In this document: positions 37,133 through 45,054 of the stretch, piece after piece
Layout: each line of letters begins with the position of its first letter
Position numbering within the stretch: position 1 is the stretch's first letter
Assembly: GCF_030733685.1 (NCBI RefSeq)
Contig: NZ_JASHIM010000007.1
Span: forward strand, 1 to 60,000
DNA: 60,000 bases
Direction of reading: 5' to 3'
DNA from: Roseovarius sp. MMSF_3281
GTDB lineage: Bacteria; Pseudomonadota; Alphaproteobacteria; Rhodobacterales; Rhodobacteraceae
Program-made: the position numbers and the translations under genes
Notes under the pieces: model-generated
Database searches by the model: none
The model's input: the letters and a program-made list of their open reading frames with translations, nothing else
What the model was told of the DNA's origin: nothing

Positions 37133-38647
37133 ATGCTTGAAGGACTTCTTATCGGCCTTCAAACGGCCCTTTCGATCCAGAATCTGCTGATGGTCATTGC
37201 CGGATGTCTGATCGGGACATTCATCGGTATGCTGCCCGGCCTCGGGCCGATGTCGATCATCGCCATCATGATCCCCGTCGCCATTTCCATGGGCGACCCA
37301 TCGGCGGCGCTGATCCTGCTGGCCGGCGTCTATTACGGCGCGATCTTTGGCGGCTCGACCTCGTCGATCCTTCTTAACGCGCCGGGTGTTGCAGGCACGG
37401 TGGCCAGTAGTTTCGATGGCTATCCAATGTCGCGTCAGGGCAAGGCGGGCAAGGCATTGACCATCGCCGCGATCTCAAGCTTTGCGGGCGGTACGATCGG
37501 GGCAATCCTGTTGATGATCTTTGCCCCCGCCCTTTCGTCTGTTGCCCTCCTGTTCCATTCGGCAGAGTACTTCGCGCTGATGGTGGTGGGCCTGTCGGCC
37601 ATCGCGGCCTTTGCAGGCACGGGCCAAGTGTCCAAGGCATTGTTGATGACGCTGGTGGGCCTGATCATGGCGACGGTGGGCGAAGGTGCGCTGTTCAATA
37701 TGCCGCGCTTCACCATGGGGATCATGGATTTGCAGTCGGGCTTTGGCTTCATCACGCTGGCCATGGCAATGTTCGCCTTGCCCGAGGCGCTGTTCCTCGT
37801 ACTCAAGAAGAAAGAAATGGGCGGTGACGGCGGCGGCAAGATCGAGAACCTGCGCATCACCCGCAAGGAGGGGCGCGCCATCGCGCCCGTCATTGGGCGG
37901 CAGTCGCTGCAGGGCTTTTTCGTCGGGGTGCTTCCCGGTGCCGGTGCCACCATAGCGAGCTTTCTGGGCTACGCGGTAGAGCGTAACCTTGCCACCAAGC
38001 AAGAGCAGAACGAGTTTGGCAAAGGGTCGGTCAAAGGATTGGCCGCGCCGGAAACGGCCAATAACGCGGCCTGCACCGGGTCTTTTGTGCCGCTGCTCAC
38101 CCTTGGCATTCCGGGGTCGGGCACCACGGCGATCCTGCTGGGCGCGCTGATCGCGCTCAACGTCACGCCCGGCCCGCGGCTAATGGTGGACGAACCACAG
38201 GTGTTCTGGGCGGTGATCATGTCGATGTTCATCGGCAACCTCGTGCTGCTGGTTTTGAACCTGCCCCTGATCCCCTATATCGCCAAGGTGCTGAGTATTC
38301 CGCGCAACTACCTTATTCCGTTCATCCTGTTCTTCACCTTGATGGGGGCCTACATCGGCCAGAACAACGCGACGGAGCTGCTGATCCTTGTCGGTTTTGG
38401 CATCTGCGCGACGGCACTGAAATTCGCCGACTACCCGCTGGCCCCCTCGCTGATCGGGTTCATCCTCGGACGGATGATGGAGGACAATTTCGCCCGTTCC
38501 ATGCAGCTCTACGACGGTATGAGTTTCATCATAGATCGCCCGATGACACTGGCGCTTCTGGTGCTTGCGGCGCTCTTGGTTGTGCTGCCCAGCTATCGCG
38601 CCCGGCGTGCGGCGGCCCGTGCCAAAGGTGTGTCCGAGGGCGATTGA
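37133..38647 (+). CDS. tctA: Tripartite tricarboxylate transporter large subunit TctA
   Basis: 504 residues, about 12 transmembrane helices, full length for TctA. Family segments include GTFIGMLPGLGPMSIIAIMI, YYGAIFGGSTSSILLNAPG, PGAGATIASFLGYAVERN and GIPGSGTTAILLGAL. Last gene of tctCBA; a perfect palindrome follows 46 bp after its stop. Confidence 0.96.
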   Translation: MLEGLLIGLQTALSIQNLLMVIAGCLIGTFIGMLPGLGPMSIIAIMIPVAISMGDPSAALILLAGVYYGAIFGGSTSSILLNAPGVAGTVASSFDGYPMSRQGKAGKALTIAAISSFAGGTIGAILLMIFAPALSSVALLFHSAEYFALMVVGLSAIAAFAGTGQVSKALLMTLVGLIMATVGEGALFNMPRFTMGIMDLQSGFGFITLAMAMFALPEALFLVLKKKEMGGDGGGKIENLRITRKEGRAIAPVIGRQSLQGFFVGVLPGAGATIASFLGYAVERNLATKQEQNEFGKGSVKGLAAPETANNAACTGSFVPLLTLGIPGSGTTAILLGALIALNVTPGPRLMVDEPQVFWAVIMSMFIGNLVLLVLNLPLIPYIAKVLSIPRNYLIPFILFFTLMGAYIGQNNATELLILVGFGICATALKFADYPLAPSLIGFILGRMMEDNFARSMQLYDGMSFIIDRPMTLALLVLAALLVVLPSYRARRAAARAKGVSEGD

Positions 38648-38687
38648 TCCGCCGACTGACGGCAATGTGCGAAATCACGAAGCAGAC

Positions 38688-38805
38688 CTAAAGCGTTTCG
38701 CGAAAAACCTGAATCACGGATTTTCGCGAAACGCAGTGCTCCGCCCAATCGTTGCACGCATTCCGCCTTTGGTCGATGTCTCAGGCAAAAGGTGGAACGC
38801 TTTAG
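38688..38805. repeat. 118-bp element with nested inverted repeats
   Basis: Outer arms CTAAAGCGTT (38688-38697) and AACGCTTTAG (38796-38805) are perfect inverted repeats. Inside is a perfect 14-bp palindrome, GCGTTTCGCGAAAA / TTTTCGCGAAACGC (38693-38734), with a 14-nt loop. It lies after tctA and before the TPP riboswitch. A 15-bp piece of the same sequence recurs at 42964-42978. The inner stem may serve as the tctA terminator; the whole looks like a small dispersed repeat. Confidence 0.65.
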
Positions 38806-38860
38806 CCAACAAGGAACGCGAAACTTTACAAGCCGACTGTTCCGTCTTATTGGGAATTAA

Positions 38861-38960
38861 CGCAGGGGAGTCCCGCCAAGGGGACTGAGAGGCTGACAGG
38901 ATGAAACCCGGTGAAGCGACCCTTTGAACCTGACCCAGTTGACACTGGCGTAGGAAGCTA
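38861..38960 (+). promoter_or_regulatory. TPP riboswitch (THI element)
   Basis: Conserved elements in order: GGGGAG...CTGAGAGG, ACCC..., CCCTTTGAACCTGA, CCCAGTTGACACTGGCGTAGGAAGC. These are the P2/J and thi-box signatures of the TPP aptamer and look intact. It lies 118 bp before the reduced thiC reading frame and controls the thiOSGEF operon, repressing it when TPP is high. Confidence 0.95.
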
Positions 38961-39077
38961 AGGTCGCGTTGGCAAAACTGGCCCCAGTGATCTGACCAAA
39001 AGGCATATTGCGCCTTAGCCTCCTCTCCAAGTTCATCTGGTGTCTTATCGAGACTTGGGCGTGAGGAGCACCAAACA

Positions 39078-39356
39078 ATGACTGTCCCCAATCCCAAGAT
39101 CGCCGCTGCGCTTGTCCCTGCGCGGTGCGAATTCGGCCCGGAGACCCAATGCACGCTGTCGTTTGGTCCTGTTGCGGCACCGGATTTCCACGATCAGGTT
39201 TTGCCCCGACACGCGTTGAAGGTGGCGCATTTCCGTTCCATGCGGATCAGTCACGACATTTACACCAAGGCCCCGAAGGAAGCTCCGGTGGCAATGGCCA
39301 AGACGTATCGGGATGGCGGCGCCCCCTACATGCCCGTAGAGGAGCCCGGCGAATGA
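39078..39356 (+). pseudogene. thiC: thiC remnant: start and C-terminal tail only, Fe-S motif missing
   Basis: 92 codons read as ThiC with its core removed. Residues 1-9 (MTVPNPKIA) look like a Rhodobacterales ThiC start. From about residue 10 the sequence aligns without gaps to the ThiC C-terminus as I remember it from E. coli (ALxxARxEF...FHDxxLP...KVAHF, then SMRISHDI). The CSMCGPKFC iron-sulfur motif between KVAHF and SMRIS is absent; only HFRSM remains. Full ThiC is about 600 residues. Ribosome site (GAGGAG) and frame are kept, and the stop overlaps thiO (ATGA). HMP-phosphate synthesis by this product is impossible. Confidence 0.85.
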
Positions 39357-40321
39357 TCACGATTGCAGGGGCCGGTCTTGCCGGCCTTACATCAGCTTTG
39401 GAGCTTGCGCGCGCGGGCGCCGAGGTGCGCGTGTACGACACCTGCCCAGAGATCGGGGAAGGAAGCGTTTCCCGGTTCGCCGGGGGCATGCTTGCCCCTT
39501 GGTGCGAACGTGAAAATGCCGAGGAAGAGGTGATTACCCTCGGTGCGCGGGCAGCAGACTGGTGGGCGGACATCACGCCCGTCACGCGCCGCGGGACATT
39601 GGTGATTGCCCCAGCCCGCGACGCGGCAGAGTTGACACGATTTGCCCGGCGCACATCCGGGTATCGCGAGGTGGACGCCGCGGACATCGGCAGTTTGGAA
39701 CCTGCTTTGGCGGGCCGGTTTTCGCGCGGGCTGTTTTTCGAAGCCGAGGCACATCTGGACCCACGCCGTGCCCTGCGGGATCTGGCCGGGGCAGCACAGG
39801 CGCAGGGCGTCGAGATCATCCTTGGGGCCAAAGCTCCGGGCCATATCGATCTGGATTGCACCGGCATTCAGGCGCCGCTGTCCGACCTGCGCCCGGTGCG
39901 TGGTGAGATGGCCATGCTGCATAGCGCGGAGATCACGATCAGCCGGACCATACGTCTGTTGCATCCGCGCATTCCGCTCTACCTCGTTCCGCGCGGCGGT
40001 GGCCTTTACATGATCGGCGGCACGATGATCGAAAGCTCATCCGAGCGCGCCGTGACGTTACGCTCGCTTTCCGAATTGCTGGGGGCGGCCTTCACCATCC
40101 ACCCCGGTTTTGCCGAAGCCAGCGTCATGGAAACCGGCGCCGGTCTACGCCCGGCGTTTCCCGACAACCTGCCCCGCCTTCATCAGAGCGGCGACACCAT
40201 CCACCTGAACGGCCTTTACCGTCACGGCTTCCTTCTGGCCCCGGCCATGGCGACGCAGGTGGCCAAACATTTCTTTCCGGAGAGGACAAATGCAAATCAC
40301 AGTGAACGCACAAACGCATGA
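39353..40321 (+). CDS. thiO: Glycine oxidase / FAD-dependent oxidoreductase ThiO
   Basis: 322 residues of the DAO family. FAD motif GAGLAGLTSALELARAGAEV at 5-24, then the conserved RFAGGMLAPWCE. It oxidises glycine to the iminoacetate used by ThiG for the thiazole ring. The ATG overlaps the thiC remnant stop, so the remnant may serve to couple translation. The 3' end overlaps thiS by 32 bp; the last codons ([14 protein letters not shown]) are read from sequence that also holds the thiS ribosome site, and the true family end may be slightly earlier. Confidence 0.93.
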   Translation: MITIAGAGLAGLTSALELARAGAEVRVYDTCPEIGEGSVSRFAGGMLAPWCERENAEEEVITLGARAADWWADITPVTRRGTLVIAPARDAAELTRFARRTSGYREVDAADIGSLEPALAGRFSRGLFFEAEAHLDPRRALRDLAGAAQAQGVEIILGAKAPGHIDLDCTGIQAPLSDLRPVRGEMAMLHSAEITISRTIRLLHPRIPLYLVPRGGGLYMIGGTMIESSSERAVTLRSLSELLGAAFTIHPGFAEASVMETGAGLRPAFPDNLPRLHQSGDTIHLNGLYRHGFLLAPAMATQVAKHFFPERTNANHSERTNA

Positions 40322-40487
40322 AATTTCCACCGAAACACTGGATGCGGCCCTTGCCGAGCTTGGCTTTACCAGCCCCGCCATCGCCACGGCCCTGAATGGC
40401 CAGTTCGTACCGGCCTCTGCCCGTGAAGCAACGGTTCTGACAGCGGGTGACCGGCTGGAAGTGCTTGCACCGATGCAGGGAGGGTAA
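40290..40487 (+). CDS. thiS: Sulfur carrier protein ThiS
   Basis: 65 residues, ubiquitin-like fold, ending in the required Gly-Gly (APMQGG), which is adenylated by ThiF and thiocarboxylated. Motif [14 protein letters not shown] is typical. Ribosome site GGAGAGG lies inside the 3' end of thiO. Confidence 0.95.
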   Translation: MQITVNAQTHEISTETLDAALAELGFTSPAIATALNGQFVPASAREATVLTAGDRLEVLAPMQGG

Positions 40488-40488
40488 A

Positions 40489-41256
40489 ATGCGGATCTAT
40501 GATACCGACATCTCGGTGCCCATGTTTCTGGGCACGGCGCAATACCCTTCGCCCGCGATCCTGCAGCAGGCGATCCGCGCCAGTGGCTGCGAGGTTGTCA
40601 CCGTCAGCCTGCGACGGGAAACATCGGATGGAACCGGCGCAGGGTTCTGGGACATGCTGCGCGAAACAGGGGCCCGCATCCTGCCCAATACCGCCGGATG
40701 CCATTCGGTGCAGGAGGCCGTGACCACCGCACATATGGCCCGAGAGCTTTTCGCAACCGACTGGATCAAGCTTGAGGTGATCGGCCACGCAGATACCCTT
40801 CAGCCGGATGTCTTTGCACTGGTCGAGGCGGCGCGCATTCTGACCGCGGATGGCTTCAAGGTTTTCCCCTACACCACGGATGACCTGATCGTGGGGGAAA
40901 AGCTGCTGGAGGCCGGATGCCAGGTTCTGATGCCATGGGGCGCGCCGATCGGGTCGGGCCAGGGGTTGCGCACGCCTGACGCATTGCGGGCGATGCGGGC
41001 GCATTTCCCGGGTGTTCCACTGATTGTCGATGCCGGGATCGGACGGCCATCCGATGCGGCACAGGCCATGGAACTGGGCATGGATGCGATCCTGCTTAAC
41101 ACGGCCGTGGCCAAGGCGGGTGATCCCGCCGGCATGGCGCGGGCCATGGCATTGGCGATTGAAGCCGGGCGCATGGGCTTTGCTGCCGACCCGATTGACC
41201 GCCGGGACATGGCGGTGCCCAGTACCCCCGTTCTTGGCCTTGCGGAGTTGCTGTGA
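40489..41256 (+). CDS. thiG: Thiazole synthase ThiG
   Basis: 255 residues, TIM barrel. Lys94 ([10 protein letters not shown]) is the Schiff-base lysine. The phosphate region [20 protein letters not shown] and final segment DMAVPSTP are conserved. It builds the thiazole phosphate from DXP, ThiS-thiocarboxylate and iminoglycine. Starts 1 bp after thiS; stop overlaps the thiE start. Confidence 0.96.
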   Translation: MRIYDTDISVPMFLGTAQYPSPAILQQAIRASGCEVVTVSLRRETSDGTGAGFWDMLRETGARILPNTAGCHSVQEAVTTAHMARELFATDWIKLEVIGHADTLQPDVFALVEAARILTADGFKVFPYTTDDLIVGEKLLEAGCQVLMPWGAPIGSGQGLRTPDALRAMRAHFPGVPLIVDAGIGRPSDAAQAMELGMDAILLNTAVAKAGDPAGMARAMALAIEAGRMGFAADPIDRRDMAVPSTPVLGLAELL

Positions 41257-41849
41257 TGGAGCGGTTCTATCTGGTCACCGGCCATGTTGAGCGACTGGAA
41301 CGGTTGGTCCCGCAGGGGGTGAAGCTTGTCCAGTTGCGGCTCAAGGATATGTCAGAGCACGACATCCGGTGCCAAATCGCCCGCGCCCGTGATTTTTGCG
41401 CAGCACATGACGCACAGCTGGTGGTCAATGATTACTGGCAGGTGGCGCTGGACCTCGAATGCGGTTTTGTCCATCTGGGGCAGGAAGACATGGACACCGC
41501 CGATTTCGCTGCGCTGCGCCGGGCGGGCATACGCTTTGGGCTGTCCACCCATGATGAGGCCGAGCTTGACCGCGCATTGACACTGGACCCAGATTATGTG
41601 GCGCTTGGGCCGGTCTATCCCACGCTACTGAAGAAGATGAAATGGGGGCCACAGGGATTAGAGCGTGTGACCCGTTGGAAGGCCTTGGCCGGCGCCACCC
41701 CCCTGGTCGCGATTGGCGGGCTGACCCCGGACCGTGCACCCGGCGTGTTTGCCGCCGGTGCGGACAGCGTTGCGGTCGTAACGGACATTCAACAGGCCGC
41801 CGACCCCGAGGCCCGCACGCGTGAATGGTTACGGGAGTGCAACGCATGA
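41256..41849 (+). CDS. thiE: Thiamine phosphate synthase ThiE
   Basis: 197 residues. Motifs VQLRLKDM (VQ-R-K substrate loop), VVNDYWQVA, GLSTHDEAELD and VAIGGLTPDRAPGVFAAGAD match ThiE. It joins HMP-PP and thiazole phosphate, so HMP must come from outside given the broken thiC, unless a second thiC exists elsewhere. The ATG at 41256 overlaps the thiG stop (TGATG); a GTG 3 bp earlier is less likely. Confidence 0.94.
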   Translation: MERFYLVTGHVERLERLVPQGVKLVQLRLKDMSEHDIRCQIARARDFCAAHDAQLVVNDYWQVALDLECGFVHLGQEDMDTADFAALRRAGIRFGLSTHDEAELDRALTLDPDYVALGPVYPTLLKKMKWGPQGLERVTRWKALAGATPLVAIGGLTPDRAPGVFAAGADSVAVVTDIQQAADPEARTREWLRECNA

Positions 41850-42811
41850 ACCGGTATGCCCGCCAAATGCAATTGCCCGAAGTTGGCGAGACCGGCCAAT
41901 CCAAACTGCGTCAAACCCATGTCGCGGTGGTGGGGGCGGGTGGTTTGGGTTGCCCTGTCCTGCAGTATCTTGCGGGTGCGGGCATCGGCAAAATCTCGAT
42001 CTTTGACCCGGATGAGGTTGAAGAAAGCAACCTGCACCGCCAGCCGATTTATGGCATGCGCGATATTGGCAAACCCAAGGCCATCGCGGCGCGCGATGTC
42101 CTGCGCGACCTCAATCCGCAGGTCGATGTTCTGGCACATGTCGAAGTGCTTGGGCCCAGTAAAGCCCCACAGATCGCGGCCAGCGCAGATATCGTGATCG
42201 ATGCGGCGGACAGTTTCGCGGCGTCCTACATCCTGTCGGATGCCTGTCTGACCGAAGGTACGCCGCTCGTGTCCGCAAGCGTTCTGGGCCAGACCGGATA
42301 TGTTGGGGCCTTCTGCGGCGGGGCCCCGTCACTGCGTGCGGTCTTCCCGGACCTGCCTGCAACGGGTGCAACCTGTGCAACGGCGGGTGTGTTGGGGCCG
42401 GTCGTCGGCGTCATCGGTGCACTTCAGGCGCAAATAAGCCTCCGAATTGCCCTGGACGCGCAACCTGCGTTGGGGCAGATGATCACCGCCGACCTTTCCG
42501 CGCTGCAATTCGGCGGGTTCTGCTTTCTGGACAGCCCCGAGCCCGAAGCCGCGGTTCACTTCCTTGCGAAAACGATGTTGCAAGGCTCGGACCTGGTCGT
42601 GGAATTGAGAACCGAACACGAAACCCCCGAAAAGATCTGCCCACAAGCCAAGCGCTTGTCGGAAAGCGATATGCGCAAGCGCGACCTGGTTCCGGGGCAA
42701 AGGGTTGTCTTGTGTTGCCAAAGCGGATTGCGCGCCTGGCGGGCAGCAAAAAGCTTGCAGGCGCGGGGGGAAACCAACCTCGCCTTGCTGGCTGCAAGAG
42801 CCTGTACATAA
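41846..42811 (+). CDS. thiF: ThiF/MoeB adenylyltransferase with C-terminal rhodanese-like tail
   Basis: 321 residues. E1-like Rossmann motif VVGAGGLGCPVLQYLAGAGI near residue 30, RQPIYGMRDIGKPKA with the adenylation Arg, and GATCATAGVLGPVVGVIGALQA. The last 30-40 residues resemble a rhodanese active-site loop (LCCQSGLRAWRAAKSL). Activates ThiS. The two Zn-binding CxxC pairs of E. coli ThiF/MoeB are not evident. Last thi gene, followed by a hairpin. Confidence 0.93.
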   Translation: MNRYARQMQLPEVGETGQSKLRQTHVAVVGAGGLGCPVLQYLAGAGIGKISIFDPDEVEESNLHRQPIYGMRDIGKPKAIAARDVLRDLNPQVDVLAHVEVLGPSKAPQIAASADIVIDAADSFAASYILSDACLTEGTPLVSASVLGQTGYVGAFCGGAPSLRAVFPDLPATGATCATAGVLGPVVGVIGALQAQISLRIALDAQPALGQMITADLSALQFGGFCFLDSPEPEAAVHFLAKTMLQGSDLVVELRTEHETPEKICPQAKRLSESDMRKRDLVPGQRVVLCCQSGLRAWRAAKSLQARGETNLALLAARACT

Positions 42812-42829
42812 AGCGGATGCTTATACCCG

Positions 42830-42854
42830 GCGCCTCCGACAGTGGCGGAGGCGC
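42830..42854 (+). terminator. Hairpin after thiF
   Basis: GCGCCTCCG and CGGAGGCGC form a perfect 9-bp stem with a 7-nt loop, 19 bp after the thiF stop. No T-run follows, so termination is plausible but not certain. Confidence 0.6.
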
Positions 42855-42963
42855 AGAGCTGATCCGTGGTAAGTTCACAACCCAAAAGGTTGGATTTGTC
42901 TATCGTCGGATAATTTGGACCGGATGGCAGCATGTGCAACGCTTGGGTTTGGGGCTGCACGTT

Positions 42964-42978
42964 GCGAAACGCTTTAGG
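42964..42978 (-). repeat. Partial copy of the 38688 repeat
   Basis: GCGAAACGCTTTAGG is the exact reverse complement of 38687-38701 and holds one arm of that element. The rest of the element is not recognisable here. Confidence 0.5.
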
Positions 42979-43130
42979 GGTATGACCACGCACACAGCCC
43001 TCAAATAGCGCAGCGGTTGGCCATGACAGAGTATCGTCTTAACAGTAAGTTGTTTGCTCACATATCGAACCGCAGGGGAGGCCGCACAAACTGTCACGAT
43101 GCAAGGTATTGATCCAAACTTGCTAAAACT

Positions 43131-43154
43131 GGTTGCGGAAGCAGGATTTGACCT
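43131..43154 (-). repeat. Degenerate copy of the tRNA-fMet 3' end (possible att site)
   Basis: Matches 56217-56241, the 3' 25 nt of tRNA-fMet, except for one substitution and one deleted base, and has the same orientation. The tRNA 3' end faces this copy across 13 kb, as expected for an island inserted at a tRNA 3' end with a distal attachment repeat. No integrase gene is seen. Confidence 0.6.
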
Positions 43155-43191
43155 TTTCCGAACCAGTACGCGATTAAATTAAAAAACCTGA

Positions 43192-43214
43192 GTTCGAATT
43201 CTGAACATTCGAAC
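43192..43214. repeat. Inverted repeat GTTCGAAT-N7-ATTCGAAC
   Basis: Perfect 8-bp arms; a further GTTCGAAC lies near 43240. It may be an operator or a recombinase arm site, but no partner gene is evident. Confidence 0.35.
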
Positions 43215-43465
43215 ATAATGGTCTGCATCATGCCGATCCAGTTCGAACGCGCCAGAACACTGCTTCAAGAAAAAGCCTGTAGTCCTTCAACCCTGCGGAC
43301 GAAGCTTGCGATCGCTATATTGCGACTCTGACAGCGTACGTTATCGTGGCGCTCACGTGACGAACTTGTCCCATAATGCTTCCTTCCATTTCAACGAAAT
43401 GGATCACACCATCAAGCCATGGGATCAAACACCTACATGTTCAGCGCGAAGTCGATTGACAACAA

Positions 43466-43481
43466 TGGACATTTATGTCCA
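43466..43481. promoter_or_regulatory. Operator TGGACA-N4-TGTCCA upstream of the TRAP operon
   Basis: Perfect palindromic half-sites (TGGACATTTATGTCCA) 63 bp before the dctP start; a TTGACA -35-like hexamer lies at 43456-43461. The same TGGACA-N4-TGTCCA occurs at 54961-54976 before the dimethylglycine dehydrogenase operon. Probably bound by the TetR protein at 51233-51895. Confidence 0.7.
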
Positions 43482-43543
43482 CAGTTTTCAAATCAGTCGC
43501 AGCCGGTTGAATGTCGGCCCGCCTGCCAACAGGAGGATATTAA

Positions 43544-44539
43544 ATGTTTTTCAAAAAAATCATGATCTTGGGCGCTACAGCAGCAATGCTGGCCATGTCC
43601 CCGGCTTGGGCCCAGACAGAACTGAAGCTTGCAACCGATTCCGGTGCCAAAGGGTCACCATCGGGCGATGCACTTGATCGTTGGGCGGCACTGATCGAAG
43701 AAGGAACCGACGGCGAAGTACAGGTCGACGTCTTCTACCAGAACGAACTGGGCAGCCAGGCCGAAGTGTTCGACCTTTTCGTTGCCGGTGACATCGACCT
43801 GATGATCAACTGGCCGATCACTGCCTATGACGAACGCCTCGGCGTTCTGTTCACCCCCTACATGGTCACCAGCTGGGAAGAGGCCTTTGAGGCCTACAAA
43901 CCCGGCGGTTGGGTCAACGACATGCTGGTGGGCATCTATGAGGATCTCGGGCTCAAGTTCTTTGGCCCCTGGCCCGAAGGCTTCAACGGGATCGCATCCG
44001 CCAATAAATACGCCATGACCGAAGAAGACGCCGCCGATCTCAAGATCCGCGTACCCGCCATGTTCCCGATGGCCGAGTCGGTTCAGGCGCTTGGCTACCA
44101 GACTGCAACGATCGACTGGAGCGAGGTGTTCACAGCGATCCAGACCGGCGTGGTCGATGGCGACGGCGCAAACATCATCTATTGGGATTACGAATATTTC
44201 CGCGATGTTCTGGATTACTACAACCAGACAAAGATGCAGTTTGTCACTGGCGTGATCGCGATGAACAGCCAATCCTGGGATAGCTTGTCGGAAGATCATC
44301 AGGCTGTTGTTCACGAAGCGGCCATGACCGTCATGGGCGAAGCCTTTGATCAGGCGCAGGAGCGCGATCAGTACTATATCGACCAGGCCAAGGAAGCGGG
44401 TATGGAATATATCGTGCCGACCGACGAACAGCTTGCAGAAATGGCCAAGAAGGTCCGTGCCGAGGTCTGGCCGCTGATGGAAGAACGCATCGGCAGCGAG
44501 ATCATGGATACGATCCGTAAAAATGCCGGCGGGCAATAA
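43544..44539 (+). CDS. TRAP transporter solute-binding protein DctP (second system)
   Basis: 331 residues, signal peptide cleaved near AWA-QTE, ribosome site AGGAGG. DctP family with the conserved carboxylate-binding Arg in DLKIRVPAMFPMAES and QTGVVDGDGANIIY. Aromatic-rich segments (IIYWDYEYFRDVLDYY) may form a cation-binding pocket, which would suit a betaine-type ligand given the operon across the way; that is inference. Confidence 0.94.
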   Translation: MFFKKIMILGATAAMLAMSPAWAQTELKLATDSGAKGSPSGDALDRWAALIEEGTDGEVQVDVFYQNELGSQAEVFDLFVAGDIDLMINWPITAYDERLGVLFTPYMVTSWEEAFEAYKPGGWVNDMLVGIYEDLGLKFFGPWPEGFNGIASANKYAMTEEDAADLKIRVPAMFPMAESVQALGYQTATIDWSEVFTAIQTGVVDGDGANIIYWDYEYFRDVLDYYNQTKMQFVTGVIAMNSQSWDSLSEDHQAVVHEAAMTVMGEAFDQAQERDQYYIDQAKEAGMEYIVPTDEQLAEMAKKVRAEVWPLMEERIGSEIMDTIRKNAGGQ

Positions 44540-45035
44540 TAGCGTGGCTTCCGTCAAGCGCGTAGGAGAGGCCATCGCATTCGTCTTGAACGCGATTGCG
44601 ATGGCTTCGTCCATCGCGGTGACCGGGTTGATGTTCTTCCTGGTCATTGCCCGCTACCTTTTGGGCCTGTCGGTTGTCGGTTTACACGAACTCATTACAC
44701 TGGCGGCGGTCGCGCTTTACATGACCGGCGCTGTGATCGCGTCGCGCAAGCGCGAACACCTGACGGTGGACTGGATCGCGGGCAGCATAACCGACCCGCG
44801 AAAAAAGGCCGTGCACGACCTGCTTATCGCGGTCCTGACAATCGTGGTTACCTGCTTTTTCATCGTCTGGTCCTACTACATGTTCACATGGGGCATGAAA
44901 CGACCGCAAAGCACACCGGCCTACCAGATTCCGCTCTGGCTTCCGCAGCTTGCCATCGGTATCGCTGCCATCGGGTGCTTTTCCTATGCGCTACGCGATG
45001 CGATTGACGCCCTTTTCCGCCTGAAACGGCGCTAA
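44523..45035 (+). CDS. TRAP transporter small permease DctQ
   Basis: 170 residues, four transmembrane helices, with the family pattern GLHELITLAAVALYMTGAVI. The ATG at 44523 overlaps dctP by 17 bp; a GTG at 44544 is an alternative start after the dctP stop. It lies 19 bp before dctM. Confidence 0.9.
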   Translation: MPAGNNSVASVKRVGEAIAFVLNAIAMASSIAVTGLMFFLVIARYLLGLSVVGLHELITLAAVALYMTGAVIASRKREHLTVDWIAGSITDPRKKAVHDLLIAVLTIVVTCFFIVWSYYMFTWGMKRPQSTPAYQIPLWLPQLAIGIAAIGCFSYALRDAIDALFRLKRR

Positions 45036-45054
45036 GACCCACGGACAGATTCAT

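Larger units (their letters stand above)
42812..43543. other. 732-bp gene-poor, A+T-rich interval
   Basis: No convincing gene; the longest open stretch after 43228 would be a 33-codon frame (MPIQFERARTLLQEK...) that I do not recognise. The interval contains a hairpin after thiF, a copy of the 15-bp repeat, a tRNA 3'-end-like sequence, an inverted repeat GTTCGAAT-N7-ATTCGAAC, and the TGGACA-N4-TGTCCA operator. Each is listed separately. Confidence 0.7.

Noticed and set aside
43229..43330. 33-codon frame starting MPIQFERARTLL
   Set aside because: No ribosome site and no recognised family; it could be a gene relic but cannot be supported.
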